From the NCBI GenBank assembly GCA_015680685.1, contig MNCI01008343.1, forward strand, positions 6,787 through 50,193: a DNA stretch of 43,407 nucleotides, in the 5' to 3' direction. The position numbers and the translations under genes are program-made. Positions 12,077 through 23,770 of the stretch are shown one piece after another. The number at the start of each line of letters is the position of its first letter. Position 1 is the stretch's first letter. Origin of the DNA: Gnetum montanum. Taxonomy: Eukaryota > Streptophyta > Gnetopsida > Gnetales > Gnetaceae. A model generated the notes under the pieces. The model had not been told where the DNA came from. It saw only the letters and a list, made by a program, of their open reading frames with translations, and ran no database searches.

Positions 12077-12840
12077 TCACCTCTTGCTCTGATTTAGCAT
12101 CTTTTTAAGCACCATGATGACAGTTTTGTTTGTAGCCTCTGCTTGACCATTGCTTTGTGAGTAGTAAGGTGACGAAAATGCATGTTTAATACCCAGGCTT
12201 TCACAAAAGCTTTTAGTATCCGAACTGTTGGACTGTGGTCCATTGTCGGTAATGATGGTCATTGGAATACCAAAACAGGTCACGATGTTTTCTAATATGA
12301 AAGTGCAAACATGCTTAGAAGTGGTCTTCCNTAGGTCATGATGTTTTCTAATATGAAAGTTCAAACAAGCTTAGAAGTGGTCTTCCTAAGGGGAATAGCT
12401 TCCACCCATTTTGTGAAGTATTCAGTTGCAGTGATAATGAAGCTATGTCCTGCGGAAGATGATGGCGTTATCAGCCCAATGATCTCTAATCCCCATCTTT
12501 GGAATGGCCATGTGACTTGTGTTGTGTGCAATTTGTTAGATGGCACATGTATTAGGTTACCATGCCTTTGGCAAATGTTACATGTCCTAACCTTGGAAAA
12601 GCAATCATACTCCATGTGTGGCCAGTAGTAGCCCAAGAGCCTAATCTTTGTTAGCATTGCTTTGGGTGCTATGTGTCCTCCACAAAATCCTTCGTGGACT
12701 TGTTCTACAATCGTTTGACCGTCGATGTTACTAACGCACCTCAACAAAATGCCTTCATAGGTTTTGCAACACACTGTGTCTCCTATTAATGCATATTTCT
12801 TAGAGCGTTTTTCAACTGCATCCTTTTCAGCGTTTGTCAA
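12077..12840 (-). pseudogene. element X integrase: zinc-binding and catalytic core
   Basis: The first piece (12361-12840) has the HHCC zinc-binding set H49, H56, C87, C90 and then the start of the core. Here the first catalytic Asp of the usual WGxDxIGP motif is Glu (WGLEIIGLI, E119). The second piece (12077-12364) supplies TDNG (second Asp) and the Glu in SQSNGQAEATNK. The two pieces meet at a single 'n' (12331) flanked by a near-duplicate of about 54 bp with three differences, so the junction is an assembly fault. The frame is continuous with the upstream RNase H piece except for a TGA at 12844-12846. Confidence 0.85.
12331..12331. other. assembly gap (single n) with duplicated flanks
   Basis: The roughly 54 bases ending at 12330 recur after the n with three differences (cacgat/catgat, gtgcaa/gttcaa, catgct/caagct). 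This suggests that two contig ends, possibly from different element copies, were butted together. Confidence 0.85.
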
Positions 12841-12843
12841 ATG

Positions 12844-13482
12844 TCACGAAGGTTCACCTTGTAGAAGGTACTCTTTTATGTCATCATACCATTCTATTGC
12901 ATGTGTTGTGCTAACAGATGCTATGGGCATTTCATCGAGAGCATCAGTTATAGGTTTGGCACAATTTGTTATAGAACTAGGCAATGCATGGAACATTTTA
13001 GGTGTCATGTTTAGGGCTAGTGTAGCAAGTGCATCGGCAATGGTGTTTTCGCTTCTAGGGACATGTTGTATATCCACGTCTACTAATTGCTTTAGCAGAT
13101 GTTTGGTAAAATCACAATATGGTTGCAAATGGAGAGCCTTGCATGCGTAAACCTCCATGACTTGATTAATGACTAGCTGTGAATCGCCTTGAACTACAAG
13201 ACGTGCAATCCTCGAAGTTAATGCTATCAGAAGACCTCTAAGAAGACCTTCGTATTCCACCACGTTATTGGTACAAGTAAAGGTTAATCGGTAGGCAAAG
13301 GGTTGGATTTCACCAGAGGGGTATGTTAAAATGGCCGTAGCACATCCTCCTTGGGAAGTTGAAGCTCCATCAAAATAACAAATTACCTCGTAGTTATGAG
13401 GTATGGTGTCTATACTATTAACATTCTTGTCAAGGAATTCGGGGTTAATCGTTGCTTGATCATGTATTGGCGAGATCGTCAA
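12844..13482 (-). pseudogene. element X second (archaeal-type) RNase H
   Basis: This 212-codon open piece has an RNase H fold pattern with all four acidic positions: D38 in CYFDGAS, E76 in NNVVEYEGLL, D100 in VVQGDSQLVI and D150 in NTIADALA. A second RNase H after the RT-linked one is the hallmark of the Tat group of plant Gypsy elements. It probably served polypurine-primer handling during reverse transcription. It is in the same frame as the RNase H upstream and the integrase downstream, separated by TAA (13483-13485) and TGA (12844-12846). The domain itself looks undamaged. Confidence 0.88.
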
Positions 13483-13915
13483 TTATGTAGCTACTGCTTG
13501 ACCTTTTGTGGAGGATTGAGCAACATAGTGTAGGTCAAACTCTGTAATCATTGCTTTCCATGTAGCTATCCTACTCAACTCATAAACGTTGTTAGTAATG
13601 GCTCGAAGCACATTATTCTTGCAAATGATATAGACTTGATTACGGAAGAGATAATGCCACCATTTCTTCAAGGAAAAAATGAGGGCAAGGCATAATTTCT
13701 CCACGTCATTGTATCGTTGTTCATAGGTGATTAGAGTGTGGCTTAAGTAATAAACAGGGATCTCAATTCCATCTTTACGTTTTTCGCAAAGCATCGATGC
13801 AACGGAAGAATCAGAGGTTGCAAGGTAGATGTAGAAGTGTTTATCACTCTGTGGGGGATAAACTATCGACAGTTGGACTAGCCCTTGCTTAATGTTCTCA
13901 AATGCTTCCTGGCAC
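13483..13915 (-). pseudogene. element X RNase H linked to RT
   Basis: The minus-strand frame reads through an YIYLATSDSSVASML block (about 13850-13795), then PVYYLSHTLITYEQRYNDVEKL and LKKWWHYL. This is the order of the standard Gypsy RNase H that follows RT. It shares its frame with the second RNase H and integrase. The upstream connection to RT is out of frame, at least partly because of the duplicated gap at 14054. Confidence 0.8.
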
Positions 13916-13979
13916 TATTGAGTCCATTGGAAATGCACATTCTTTCGTAGTAGGTGTTGCATGGGTTTCAACTTATCCG

Positions 13980-14768
13980 TCAACTTTGCGAAAAAGCGTC
14001 TAATGAATTGCAACCTACCTTGTAGACCACATAGTTCAGTAAGGTTTTTTGGTNCGTCAACTTTGCGAAAAAGCGTCTAATGAATTGCAACCTACCTTGT
14101 AGACCACATAGTTCAGTAAGGTTTTTTGGTAGTTGCATATTAATTATTGTCTTAACCTTATCAAGGTATACTCGTATCCTTGCTTCAAAGACTACAAAGC
14201 TAAGCCTTTTGCCCATTTTGACACCAAAGACACACTTCTTTGGATTGAGTCTCAGGTCATGTTTGAGACAACGTTTAAGCACTAAGCCTAGATCTTTTGC
14301 ATGTTGTTCGATTGTTTTAGAATTAACTGTGATGTCATCAATGTAATCATTGAGCAAATTGAGCATGTAATCACTGAACATTTATGTCATTGCTCGTTGA
14401 TATGTAGCACCTGCATTTTTAAGACCAAACGGCATCATCATATAGCAGAATCTGCCCCAAGGTGTCATAAAGGTTGTATTGAGTTGATGTTTTAGGTTGA
14501 TTCTTATTTGATTGTATCTTGAAAATCCATCCATAAATCATAACAGTGCATGCCTAGCAGTTGTGTCAACAAGTTGATCGATACTAGGTAGTGGGAAGTC
14601 ATCCTTTATAGTGGCTGTGTTAAGATCACGAAATTCAATGCATATGGGTATACTACCATTCTTCTTAGGGACTATGACAATGTTTGATACCCAATCGAAA
14701 TAATCAACAGCTCGAATGAAATCGGCTTGGTAGAGCTTTGTGATTTCCTCACGGACTGCTAACACCAC
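13980..14768 (-). pseudogene. element X reverse transcriptase
   Basis: The N-terminal piece (14538-14768) has the REEITKLYQADFIRAVDYFDW stretch, VPKKNG, CIEFRDLN and KDDFPLPSIDQLVD, strongly typical of Tat RTs. Then follow FMDGFSRYNQI and MPFGLKNAGATYQR in the same frame after an in-frame TGA at 14538-14540. The active-site motif is YIDD at about 14334-14345, then LNPKKC and GRLQFIRRF. In-frame stops lie at 14538 and 14382. The last part is duplicated around the n at 14054. RT function is lost in this copy. Confidence 0.88.
14054..14054. other. assembly gap (single n) with exact 76-bp duplication
   Basis: Bases 13978-14053 and 14055-14130 are identical. This is an unmerged overlap of two contigs inside RT, not a tandem repeat in the genome. 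Confidence 0.9.
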
Positions 14769-14783
14769 TTCAGGTCTAACCTT

Positions 14784-15206
14784 TCATACCTTTTGCTTCA
14801 CCGATTTGAATTTTGCATCAAGAATAATGTTATGTTGGAAAATTCGAGGGTCCAACACAAGCATGTCGTTATATGACCATGCAAATATTTTTATATTATC
14901 TTTCAGTACTCGAGTGATGTCATTCACAAGTTGTGAGTCTAGTAGGGCACTTAATTTCAATGTTTTAGTTTCATCATTAGGTGTAGTAATGGGGACTTTA
15001 ACAAGAGGATCTTCAATGATATTATCGGCCTCTAGATCTAAAGTCTTAGCCACATTTTTAGGCCAGCTCGACGTTTCCTGAGAGGAGGCTATTAAATTAG
15101 TATAAGCAGATGGGTCTAGATCCAAGGATTCTAGATTAATTGTCCTTTTTATTTCCCCGTGTGGTCCACTGAGAGACAATGCTGAAAAGATATTCTTGGT
15201 GGCCAT
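14784..15206 (-). pseudogene. element X N-terminal linker of pol before RT
   Basis: A 140-codon minus-strand piece in the same frame as RT. It contains LVNDITRVLKDNIKIFAWSYNDML and DPRIFQHNI, the conserved 'L...N.DvFAWs..DMpGIdp....H.L' block that lies between protease and RT in Tat-type elements. It ends in TGA at 14784-14786. In a standard element the protease would lie directly upstream, but here 12.4 kb separates them. Confidence 0.8.
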
Positions 15207-15328
15207 GTGCTTACTCCTGCCAATTTAAACCTAGAGCAAACTGAGTGACATTTACTTAATGAAGGAGTTGTTAAATGTAAACGAGCATTAGGTAATTAAT
15301 CTACGTACTAACGAAATTGCAAAACGTA

Positions 15329-15449
15329 GCAGTAGTTTAGTGTCATACCTGGACCATATGGCAGTTTTTGGCCATACCAGGATGTGCATGGGAGTTTTAG
15401 GCCATACCAAGCCATGCATGGCAGTTTTAGGCTGTACCAGGCTGGTAAT
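15329..15449. repeat. minisatellite block 2 in element X (before RT)
   Basis: Four units of 30-31 bp, each with the core cagttttaggccatacc followed by a variable ggatgtgcat half. The motif is the same as in the blocks at 11.3-11.6 and 27.4-27.6 kb. Confidence 0.85.
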
Positions 15450-16038
15450 ATTCATGTCATTTTGTATTATGGATGAGTGTATGGAGTATTGTTATGTTTC
15501 GTGTGAAAAATAAATTTATGGGATTTTATAGTCTTATGGATTTTCATGCGCACCAATATATATTTTTATTTATTTATTTATTTTTATCATTTTTTTTATT
15601 TTAACATTTCTGCCCTCCTCCCTTCCTTTTTTTATTTTTGCTATCTTTAATATTTTGTCCTTATTCCACAAGAATAAAATAAAGAGAAATACCATGTAAG
15701 AATGAAACAAAGATGATGTACATGATAACATGAAAACAAAAGTTAATCATGGAACATGGTAAGTCACATAAAAATATAAAAATATAAATATAAATATAAA
15801 TGAAATAAATAAATAAAGTGAGGGGTTAAAAAGGGGTATTGAAGTTCTCGAGGTCACTTGTGCTAGCATGAGTTTGTGGATGTGAGAGCATGAGCAAGCT
15901 AGAAAGCGCAGCGTGAGCGTTGGTGTGAGTTGTAGCGTGAGTTGTAGCATAAGTTGCAGCGTGATTTGCAAACCAGCAATGAAGGGCAAAGGGAAACCAA
16001 GTTGAGGCAAATGGAAGAGGCAAGCGAATCTAGCATTC
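15450..16038. other. AT-rich leader of the antisense cassette; no gene seen
   Basis: Contains TTTA and TATAAA simple repeats (15557-15600, 15774-15815) and, at 15840-15970, a run of GCGTGAG-type words like those in the LTRs of element X. The words tie this segment to element X. It may hold the promoter of the plus-strand gene that starts near 16039. Confidence 0.5.
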
Positions 16039-16598
16039 ATGGAGGACAGTGAAGAGCTACTTCAGCATCTCCCTCAAGCTAGGATTCTAGCTTGGGATGG
16101 AACTCTACGCAGGTTCGTTTCTTCTTGTTTCTTTGTCCAGTATTTCGTGCATAGTGTTTGTTAGCGCAGCGTGGTCTCTCATGGTCGTCATTTTTTAATG
16201 CATTTCCAGCACTTTTTTTTGGGTTTCTCTACTACGTTGGATTGAAAATCCAAGACCGTTTGTTGTATTTTCTTACTGCATTTTGGGCATCAAGATTTAT
16301 ACTAGGGTTTATGACTTGCTGTATTTATTTTTTGGTTGTTGTCTTTTGGGCGTGCACGGTCAGATAAGGGCAAGTTTTTCATCTTGCAAATTAGGGCAAG
16401 CTCAGCGTGAGTTCCTTGACTCATGTATGGGAACTGCCTACTTATAGCCATTATAATAGCAACAACACACTTTTTCTGGCTTTCCATGTTCACACTCTAT
16501 TCCAAAACCCACCTGGGACACTGTATAGAGTGGACAGTTATGCTCTTTTGTGTTTTGGTTTAATTTCTTGATTCTTTTAAAATTATATCATTGTCTAT

Positions 16599-17556
16599 TG
16601 ATGAGTGGCGAGGTACCCCTACACTCAACCATACGAAACAAGCATAGCAGGTGTGATCCGGTCAAACTCCGCAGACCAAGTACCTACACGCCCCATGGAA
16701 CACTTGGGGTTAATCATTCATTGTCTTCCTAGACTTACTTGTGGTTGTCACGGTGTATGGTTAAGTAAGTCTGAGGTATATGATTTTTATGGTCTTTTAT
16801 GTTTTATCTTTTATGCTACCGATGTGAAGGGTTGGAGAAACTAACTAACTCTAACTAATGAACTAAGTCTAAATTACCTAGCGTCAGCATCCGTTCCCAC
16901 TTACCGTACACACCCTGAACCAATGCAACCACAGCTACCAAATGTTAATCATTGCTGGGATCACCACACGTAACGCACATGCTCAAAGTGGTCATACTAA
17001 GCCACTTAACTAGGAGAAAAGGATTGAGAGAATCTAATCTACCCTAAGTGCGATGAGCAGCTGATTCCTTGACTAACCGTATACATCTTGGTGCACGACT
17101 ACCACTGGGATTACCAAGCGTAGATCCTAGATACGCCACTAGGTTACCAAGTAGTCACACTTAGATGCTCGTAATCAAGTCATACTCATGCCACATTCTA
17201 GGAGAAAGTAGTAAATAACATTAAATAAAATCCTATTCCATGCACTGCAAGGTTTATCCAGGAAGTTCCTCTTTATTGCCATACACAACTTGTGTTCAGG
17301 TTCTATTTTGCTCGAATAAAGATCCGTTCACTTTAGGACTCCTACTGAGGGCACATGGAAAATATTTTATCTCTAGAGTGATCAAACTACTAGAGTTTCC
17401 CTACTTCTAGCCCAGGATGAGGAAACAAGGGAGAGCCTCCTGTTATTTATAGATACGGTGGCAGATCGTGATATCGCATACGCGATATTGCAGGGGACAA
17501 TGCAATATCATAGGGGGCGACGTGATATCGTGGCCTATGCGAATCGCGTCTCATCA
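16599..17556 (-). mobile_element. 3' LTR of element B
   Basis: 958 bp, TGATGAGTGG to CTCATCA. On the minus strand the U3 starts TGATGAGACGCG and has GATATC palindromes (17467-17535) and a TATA box (tataaataa, about 17442-17451). It is the best full-length reference for the family in this window. Confidence 0.92.
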
Positions 17557-19600
17557 TAATCCCATGACTGAATGTAAACTCATCCTCGAGTTCCTTACAA
17601 AATATTAGGAAGGTATGGGATTATTGAGGGGAATGGAACTAATGGGATGACATGTGAACGGATCATCATTACAAGACTTGACAAAATTGGTGTTCATGAC
17701 AACAAGGGAAAACACCTTATTACATTGACATCAAGCCTCATTTGGCAGCTAAGAAAGAGAGAGAGGAAGAAGTGTTGCTGCTGCCAATGCCAAGATTGTG
17801 CCTTTCATTGTCCATCCGTAAGCACATCATCGATCTTGCTCCTTGCATAGCTACTGTAACGCTGCTCCATTCCATGTGTTCCTTCTAGATTTGGTCCGTT
17901 ATTGCATGATCGCCATCTGCACACACAACACAATCTTATATTAGTAAGGGTAAATGAATCATCATGTAATTAATACCTTGCTTTGGTGTAGGTCCATTGG
18001 CTAGGTTGTGGTATGGCTAATTGCAGATCTGGGGATGTATTAATGATGACTACCGAAGGTGTAGGGGTTAGGAAAAATTGAAAAAATTCAGGGCTAAGAG
18101 AAAATTGAAAAAATCAGGCCCCGTACCCCCATGACTAATCGCGAACCTCCGGTAGCATTAGAATGGAGAAAGAAAAGGAGTAAGAAAGACAGATAAAAAG
18201 GGACAACTATGGCATCGATGAAATGGATGTTAAAATGGAAATGAACAAAACAAAATAAAATTAATTGCAAAATGTTAAGGAAAAGAAGTTAACTAATGCT
18301 CCAAATAGCAATGTCAGTGGGTCCTCCCCAAAGCAGGCTCATGCCCTTAATGCCCTGAAAAACCCACATTCAAAGAGTTCGTAGGCTCTAGGAATGTCAT
18401 TTGGAACAAGACTTAAAGTCTTAACCGTAAGAATTTACCAAAAAGAAAACAATGCATCTACCAAAATATACACTAATGATACAACTGGCAGTGAGGTCAG
18501 CAATGGAGAGAAGGGTGGAGAGAAAAGGATGGAATGGAATCCCAAGAACAAGGTGGTGTACAGCCCCTTGTGTGTTTCATGATTAATGTGACTTAGCAAA
18601 TCCCATTCCAAGTTCAGCCTCAAACCAACCACATCCAGTGACTTCGCATCAATGCATTCGGCTAAACCATCCACTTGGATAACAAGGATGCCTTCCACAA
18701 GAGTCACCACCATAAACAAAGGAGAGAATGGGAAGCGAGAAGGGCCTTAGTTAGAGGGAACACTTTTGGTTCCATAACCAATGCTTGTAGCCCAAGTTTA
18801 TTTTGTCTAAGGGGTGTGCTTTGAATTCTCACTTAGTTTTTTTTTTTTTTTATGTTTTGTGTTTTTATGTGCGAGAACCACACCATGCAAAGACTTTTTA
18901 TTTTTATTGTCTCATCTTCCAATGATTGGGGTAACATTGGAACAGTGAGAAAACTCAAAAAGAAAACATCCAAGAACCCAAGAGAACGGCCAACACAAAA
19001 GCATCAAGTTCCCTTGAAGTCACACCCGTTTCAATCCTTGAGTCCTTCCTTAGTTTGAGAAATGCCCAGTCACCGATTCGTTAAAGTTCTTATAAGAAGG
19101 GGACTGTACATTTCCAAGCTGAGAGAGACCATAGAAATTGGTGGATGAATGGATGAGATGAACTCATTGCTCGTCATATCAAAAGAAACATACCTTAGTA
19201 TCAACATTGTGACTTAAAGGTAAAAACCAAACATTAGCAATCAACATAAAAATAGTTCATACCATCATTCCGAACACTTATTGAGTGACAAACTTACAAG
19301 GTGGATCACACACACACACACACACACAATGGAATGGTATAACGATGTTGTAAAACAAAAACAAGAAGAGTTAAAAAAAGTTGTAAAACAAAAACAAGAA
19401 AAGTTAAAGAAATTTGTAAAACAAGAATGTGTAAGACAAAAACGTAAAAAGAACTAAAGGACCCATATGATTAGCATAGGTGGCCATCTCCCCCATGACT
19501 AAGNAGGACCCATATGATTAGCATAGGTGGCTATCTCCCCCATGACTGAGTGGAAAGGGAGAGATCTGAAATAATGAGCTTCTATTTGAATTTCTTCAAA
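17557..19600 (-). mobile_element. 3' non-coding tail of element B with conserved coding-like blocks
   Basis: This tail is collinear with 6303-8245. It begins with the polypurine stretch and ctcgaggatgag block. Minus-strand frames are shared with D: 18719-18570 reads VDGLAECIDAKSLDVVGLRL and D keeps VDGLAKCINRKSLDV, and about 17930-17780 ends in TDGQWKAQSWHW and D keeps MDGQWKVQFWHR. The latter is preceded by an intron-acceptor-like TGTGTGTGCAG. A CA microsatellite is at 19308-19328. The protein is not recognised and no RT or integrase is present. Confidence 0.6.
19504..19504. other. assembly gap (single n) with duplicated flanks
   Basis: The bases just before the n (about 19457-19503) recur as 19505-19550 with two or three differences. 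This is an unmerged contig overlap. Confidence 0.85.
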
Positions 19601-19724
19601 GTGTCCAACTTCTCCCAATTGATGATCTTAGATTAAGGGGTGGAAGCTAGCGACGCTCATATTCCAATGTGTCTATGCCTTCGTTATTAGCATGGTTTGT
19701 CTCCTTAGTTCATTCCATGCATAT

Positions 19725-20260
19725 TTATTTGCTCTTTCGAGTAGCTGTCAACCACAGGGTGTCTACTACTTGTTGTGTGGCTGCTACATACAGGCATCTT
19801 TGTTTCAAAGTTTCAAGGGCACACCTGTTACATGGAGGCATTTCCTCCATGTCATCACCCGATGAATCACTATATGTGATGCATGGAACTTTCCTCTTCT
19901 CGATCTTTAAATAAATATTTATCTTAGAGATTTCCAAGGAAAGATCGCGGATCCTAAGGCATGCGTCTACTATACTAAGCCATGCCCTTCCCATTATAAT
20001 TTGGAAGTCCCCTTCGTTGTTGTTAACTTCAATCACCAAGAAATCAGCTGGGTAAGACCAACCACACACAGTGGTAATGATGTTCTCCACCAATCCCAAG
20101 GGAATGGTGATGGACTGGTCTACCAACTCTAGTTGAACGTTGCTCTTCTTAAGTTGGGGTAGGTTCTAGGTGTGATACATCTCTTATGAAATTAAGTTGA
20201 CTCTGGAACCTGAGTCAAGAAGAGCCCTATGTGGTTCATTTTTGGTGACTTGAAGGTAGA
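19725..20260 (-). pseudogene. element B aspartic protease
   Basis: The minus-strand frame has the retropepsin active site ALLDSGSRVNLIS (D-S-G codons at 20208-20216), two nearby stops, then LVDQSITIPLGLVENIITTV, YPADFLVIEV and the flap-side/second conserved block IMGRAWLSI. The order and wording follow Athila-type proteases (DRS...P.G.vEdvlv...PaDFvvle....iiLGRpFLata). It would have cut the gag polyprotein. After it comes only the element's non-coding tail, so it is the last coding domain of this element. Confidence 0.8.
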
Positions 20261-22798
20261 TTAGGGACTTCTAGGATCAGTTAGTTTCCTCGGAAGGTGG
20301 CCTACCTTAATCCAGTCGGTTATGGTATGCGTCAACATAACCGTATGTGTTAAGCTCTGTTGGACTGAAGGGTTCGACAAAGTGTTAGATGGTGGAGGAG
20401 TGTACATGGGCTCAACCGCTTGTTGTTGTGAGAGTTTGTTTGGGCTTTTGATTTTGAAGAAGGGTCTTCTCTTTTTACAGTTGTTAGAACTAGCAGCAGG
20501 TTGAATATTTACAGCTCTCGCAGCGTGACGTTTCTGCGGTTGAGTAGGAAGTTTCCCTTGCATTGTTGGAGCAGGAGGTGTTATGGGAACTACTTGTGGA
20601 AGAGGTGCAGATGGATTTGGAGGATGGTGTGGGTATGGAGTGTCTCCAGGAGGAGAAGGAGTCCTTCTGAAGTACTCCCGAACTTGGTAGTGATGGTGGG
20701 GAGTTGTGTGACTCATAGAGTCACTTGGAGAAATCATCTGCTGCACATAATATCCATAAGGATCAGGCTTCCGGTAAGGGTACTNACGATGGGTTGTGGT
20801 GGAGTTCCACTTGGATAATACGTTAATGGTTGGTGGAATTACCTTGGGTTACCTTGGGGATAAGGTAACATATAGGGTGTTTACCATTGATTAAGTTTTG
20901 GATTAAGTGCATACACCCCAGACTCCTGTAGATGTGAGATGATTGGACAACATCCCTTAGAATGATCATAATTGCATATCTCACATCCACTATCATCGTT
21001 TGTGTCAAAGTCCACAACCACATCGGAGTTAGTGATTTTCCCCTTACCCTTGTTATGTGCAGGGCCTAAATCTCTCCACTTTGTCTTACCTTTGTCACTA
21101 CTTTTTTCTATCTTAGATTCTTTTACAATTTTTAAGATAGTTTTAATTTTAGAGTCTAAGGAACTCCATACGTCATCTACCTTAGCCGCTATTTCTGTTG
21201 TGAGTTTTTGAAGCGGGAAGATCTTCTTGTTCACCAACTCTTCGATTGGTGACTCATCCTCTTAATCGCAAAATTTCACTCCCTTCCTTCGAAGAGAGGG
21301 ATCACGGTTGTATTCTTTCGCACTTTCCCTTTTTCATAGCTCACCTTCTTCTTTTTCTACTTGCTCCAATAAGTGATGTACTTCATGGACTCTAAGTTGT
21401 GAGAGTCTCCCTTGGGCATAAGTCCCAAGGATTCTTCTAGTTTCATGCTTTAGCCCATCCATGATGTGGCAAAGTTGATCCCGCTGAGCATAACCATGGC
21501 CCAGGCAACGATGTAACAATGTGTAGTAGCGGGCCATGGCAGCATCTAAGGGTTCATGAGTACCCTGCTTCCAACTTTGGATCTGCTTACGCAAATTAGA
21601 CACTCAGGAGTACATTTGATACTTATCATTGAAGAGTTCTAGCATCGTACTCCACCTCCTAATGGTTTTTGATTCTAAGGACCAGTACCACAACTCTCTA
21701 CTTCCTTGATGAGTGCCCTTGGGAACAACTTAAGTTTTTTCCACTCATTTTCTATATTTTGCAAGGCACAGGCATCGTGGAATGTCTGTAAATGATGCTG
21801 CAAATCAGCATTGTATCCTCCTCAAAGTGTGGGATGTTGTTCATGTCTAAGCGTTTGATCCGACTATCCTTTAAATGCCTTGTTGGAATCCTAACTGCCT
21901 CTGTTATATCGAGCATACTTCGGCTTGCAAGTAGGGGCTCATCATGATCATCTTCTTCATGATGCTTGTGATGTCTTCATCGTTCCCTACTTTTCCTACG
22001 TCCTTGCCCTTGTCCTCTCTCTTGACTTTCTCGTCGAGGTCTCTCATTTTTTCTATCTTTATCCTCTCCATTGTGTTCATGATGGCTGTACCCAGATGTG
22101 GAAAGAGAGGGTGAGTGATGTAAAAAAGGGAAAGAAGAAGGGGAACCATCACCATGACGATGTTTCTTGCCTTCTCTTCAGCTGCTATGGCCCCAATCGT
22201 GGTGATGATCTAAGTGCCCATCCTTGTCATGTGTTGTTCCTTCTATGAAAAGTTGGTGTTCACAGGCATCAGAACCAGGGATATGTATCGTTGATCATAG
22301 GTTCTGATACCCAACCTCCTCATCTTCATTAAGAGGGGGAACATCTCTTGATAGTGAACCAGTTATAAAGGGTTAACCATCTCTAGTTTCACTAAGGACG
22401 TGCGGGACCTCTTTGCCCTTCAACAGTGTATGTTGACTCTCCTGCCTTGAGTCCCTCATCCATTGCAAAGCTATGGGATGGTAATTCCTCATGTCAAAAT
22501 TGCCCATAATGTATTCAGCATAAAATTTTGTCATGCTAATCTATGCCCAAGCATGGAGAAGCATGTTAGGGACTGCCTGATCTGGGGGTAACACTATGTT
22601 ACCATGCAGATCTCTCTAGCGCATCTGTTCATCTTGATGGAAGATAAAAGTAAAATTGGGAATATACTCATCGGCATGAGTATATTCCATCCTATATTGT
22701 TGAGGAATTGGCTGATTTAGGTTATGTGTTTTTGATTGCCGACTATTCTTTGTATTATCCTTAGGTGATGTGCTCTTGTGAGAAGAAGAAGAAGACAT
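20261..22798 (-). pseudogene. element B gag
   Basis: Gag starts at 22798 (MSSSSSHKSTSPKDN), 126 bp from the PBS. A charged, low-complexity region (22155-21904) is followed by the core retrotransposon gag domain at 21603-21334 (LRKQIQSWKQGTHEPLDAAM, LLHRCLGHGYAQRDQLCHIM, RLSQLRVHEVHHLLEQVEK). Next come a lysine-rich piece (21237-20881) with a C..C...H....C-like CEICNYDHSKGCC knuckle and a proline-rich piece (20746-20261). Frames shift several times and a gap lies at 20785. The layout fits Athila-type gag. Confidence 0.75.
20785..20785. other. assembly gap (single n)
   Basis: Single undefined base inside element B gag, with no obvious duplicated flank. The frame changes near it, so its true length is unknown. 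Confidence 0.7.
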
Positions 22799-22923
22799 GA
22801 TGTCTTATTTGGTGTGCTAATTACCGTTATATTATTTTTATCTTGATTAACCCGAAGGTTCGTTCAGGCTCCCAATGATGTGAGTGATATCCTTTATGTT
22901 CTATTCAACGCACAAACACTTAG

Positions 22924-22941
22924 TCCCCAGCAACGACGCCA
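22924..22941 (-). other. primer binding site of element B (tRNA-Asp type)
   Basis: On the minus strand, one base after the 5' LTR end, the sequence reads TGGCGTCGTTGCTGGGGA. This differs at two positions from the tRNA-Asp complement TGGCGCCGTTGCCGGGGA used by Athila-type elements. It fixes the direction of the element and the identity of 22943-23770 as the 5' LTR. Confidence 0.85.
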
Positions 22942-22942
22942 A

Positions 22943-23770
22943 TGATGAGTGGCGAGGTACCCCTACACTCAACCATACGAAACGAGTGTAGCACACGTGA
23001 TCTGGTCGAACTCCATAAACTAAGTGCCTACATGCCCCATGGAACACTTGGGGTTAATCATTCGTTGTCTTCCNCTACCAAATGCTAATCGTTGCTGGGA
23101 TCACCACGCGTAACGCATGTGCTCGAAGTGGTCGTACTGAGCCACTTAACTAGGAGGAAAGGGTTGAGAGAATCTAATCTAGCCTAAGTGCGATGAGCAA
23201 CCGATTCCTTGACTAACCATACACATCTTGGTGCATGACTACCACTGGGATTACCAAGCGCAAATCCTGGATACGCCACTAGGTTACCCAAGTAGTCACA
23301 CTTAGATGCTCGTAATCAAGTCCTACTCATACCGCGTTGTGATGAGCAGCCGATTCCTTGACTATCCATACACATCCTTAGATGCTCGTAATCAAGTTGT
23401 ACTCATTCCGCATTCTAGGAGAAAGTAGTAAATAACATTAAATAAACTCCTATTTCATGCACTGCAAGGTTTATCCAAGAAGTTCGTCTTTATTGTCATA
23501 CACAACTTGTGTTCAGGTACAATGTTTCTCAAATAAAGATCCATTCACTTTAGGACTCCTACTACTGGCACATAGAAAATATTCTATCTCTGGAGTGATC
23601 AAATTACCAGAGTTTCCCTACTTCTAGCCCAGGATAAGGAAACAAGGGAGAGCTACCTCTTATTTATAGATATGGTGACGGAGGATAATATCGCGTACGA
23701 GATATTGCAGGGGATGATGCAATATCACATGGGATGCGATATCGTGGCCTATGCAAATCGCGTCTCATCA
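22943..23770 (-). mobile_element. 5' LTR of element B (with an unresolved gap)
   Basis: It starts TGATGAGTGG and ends CTCATCA. It is collinear with 16599-17556 except for two features. The n at 23074 replaces a stretch equal to 16730-16934 (205 bp) of the other LTR. A stretch of about 65 bp at 23333-23399 repeats the neighbouring gatgagcagccgattcc and gatgctcgtaatcaag blocks. On the minus strand it carries U3 palindromes (23683-23755) and a TATA box near 23660. Confidence 0.88.
23074..23074. other. assembly gap (single n) hiding about 205 bp of LTR
   Basis: Compared with the partner LTR, sequence equal to 16730-16934 is missing at this point. The n therefore stands for a real length of about 200 bp or for a true deletion. 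Confidence 0.75.

Noticed and set aside
12338-13150. Plus-strand frames over integrase and RNase H
   Set aside because: These are shadows of the minus-strand pol domains, which have clear motifs.
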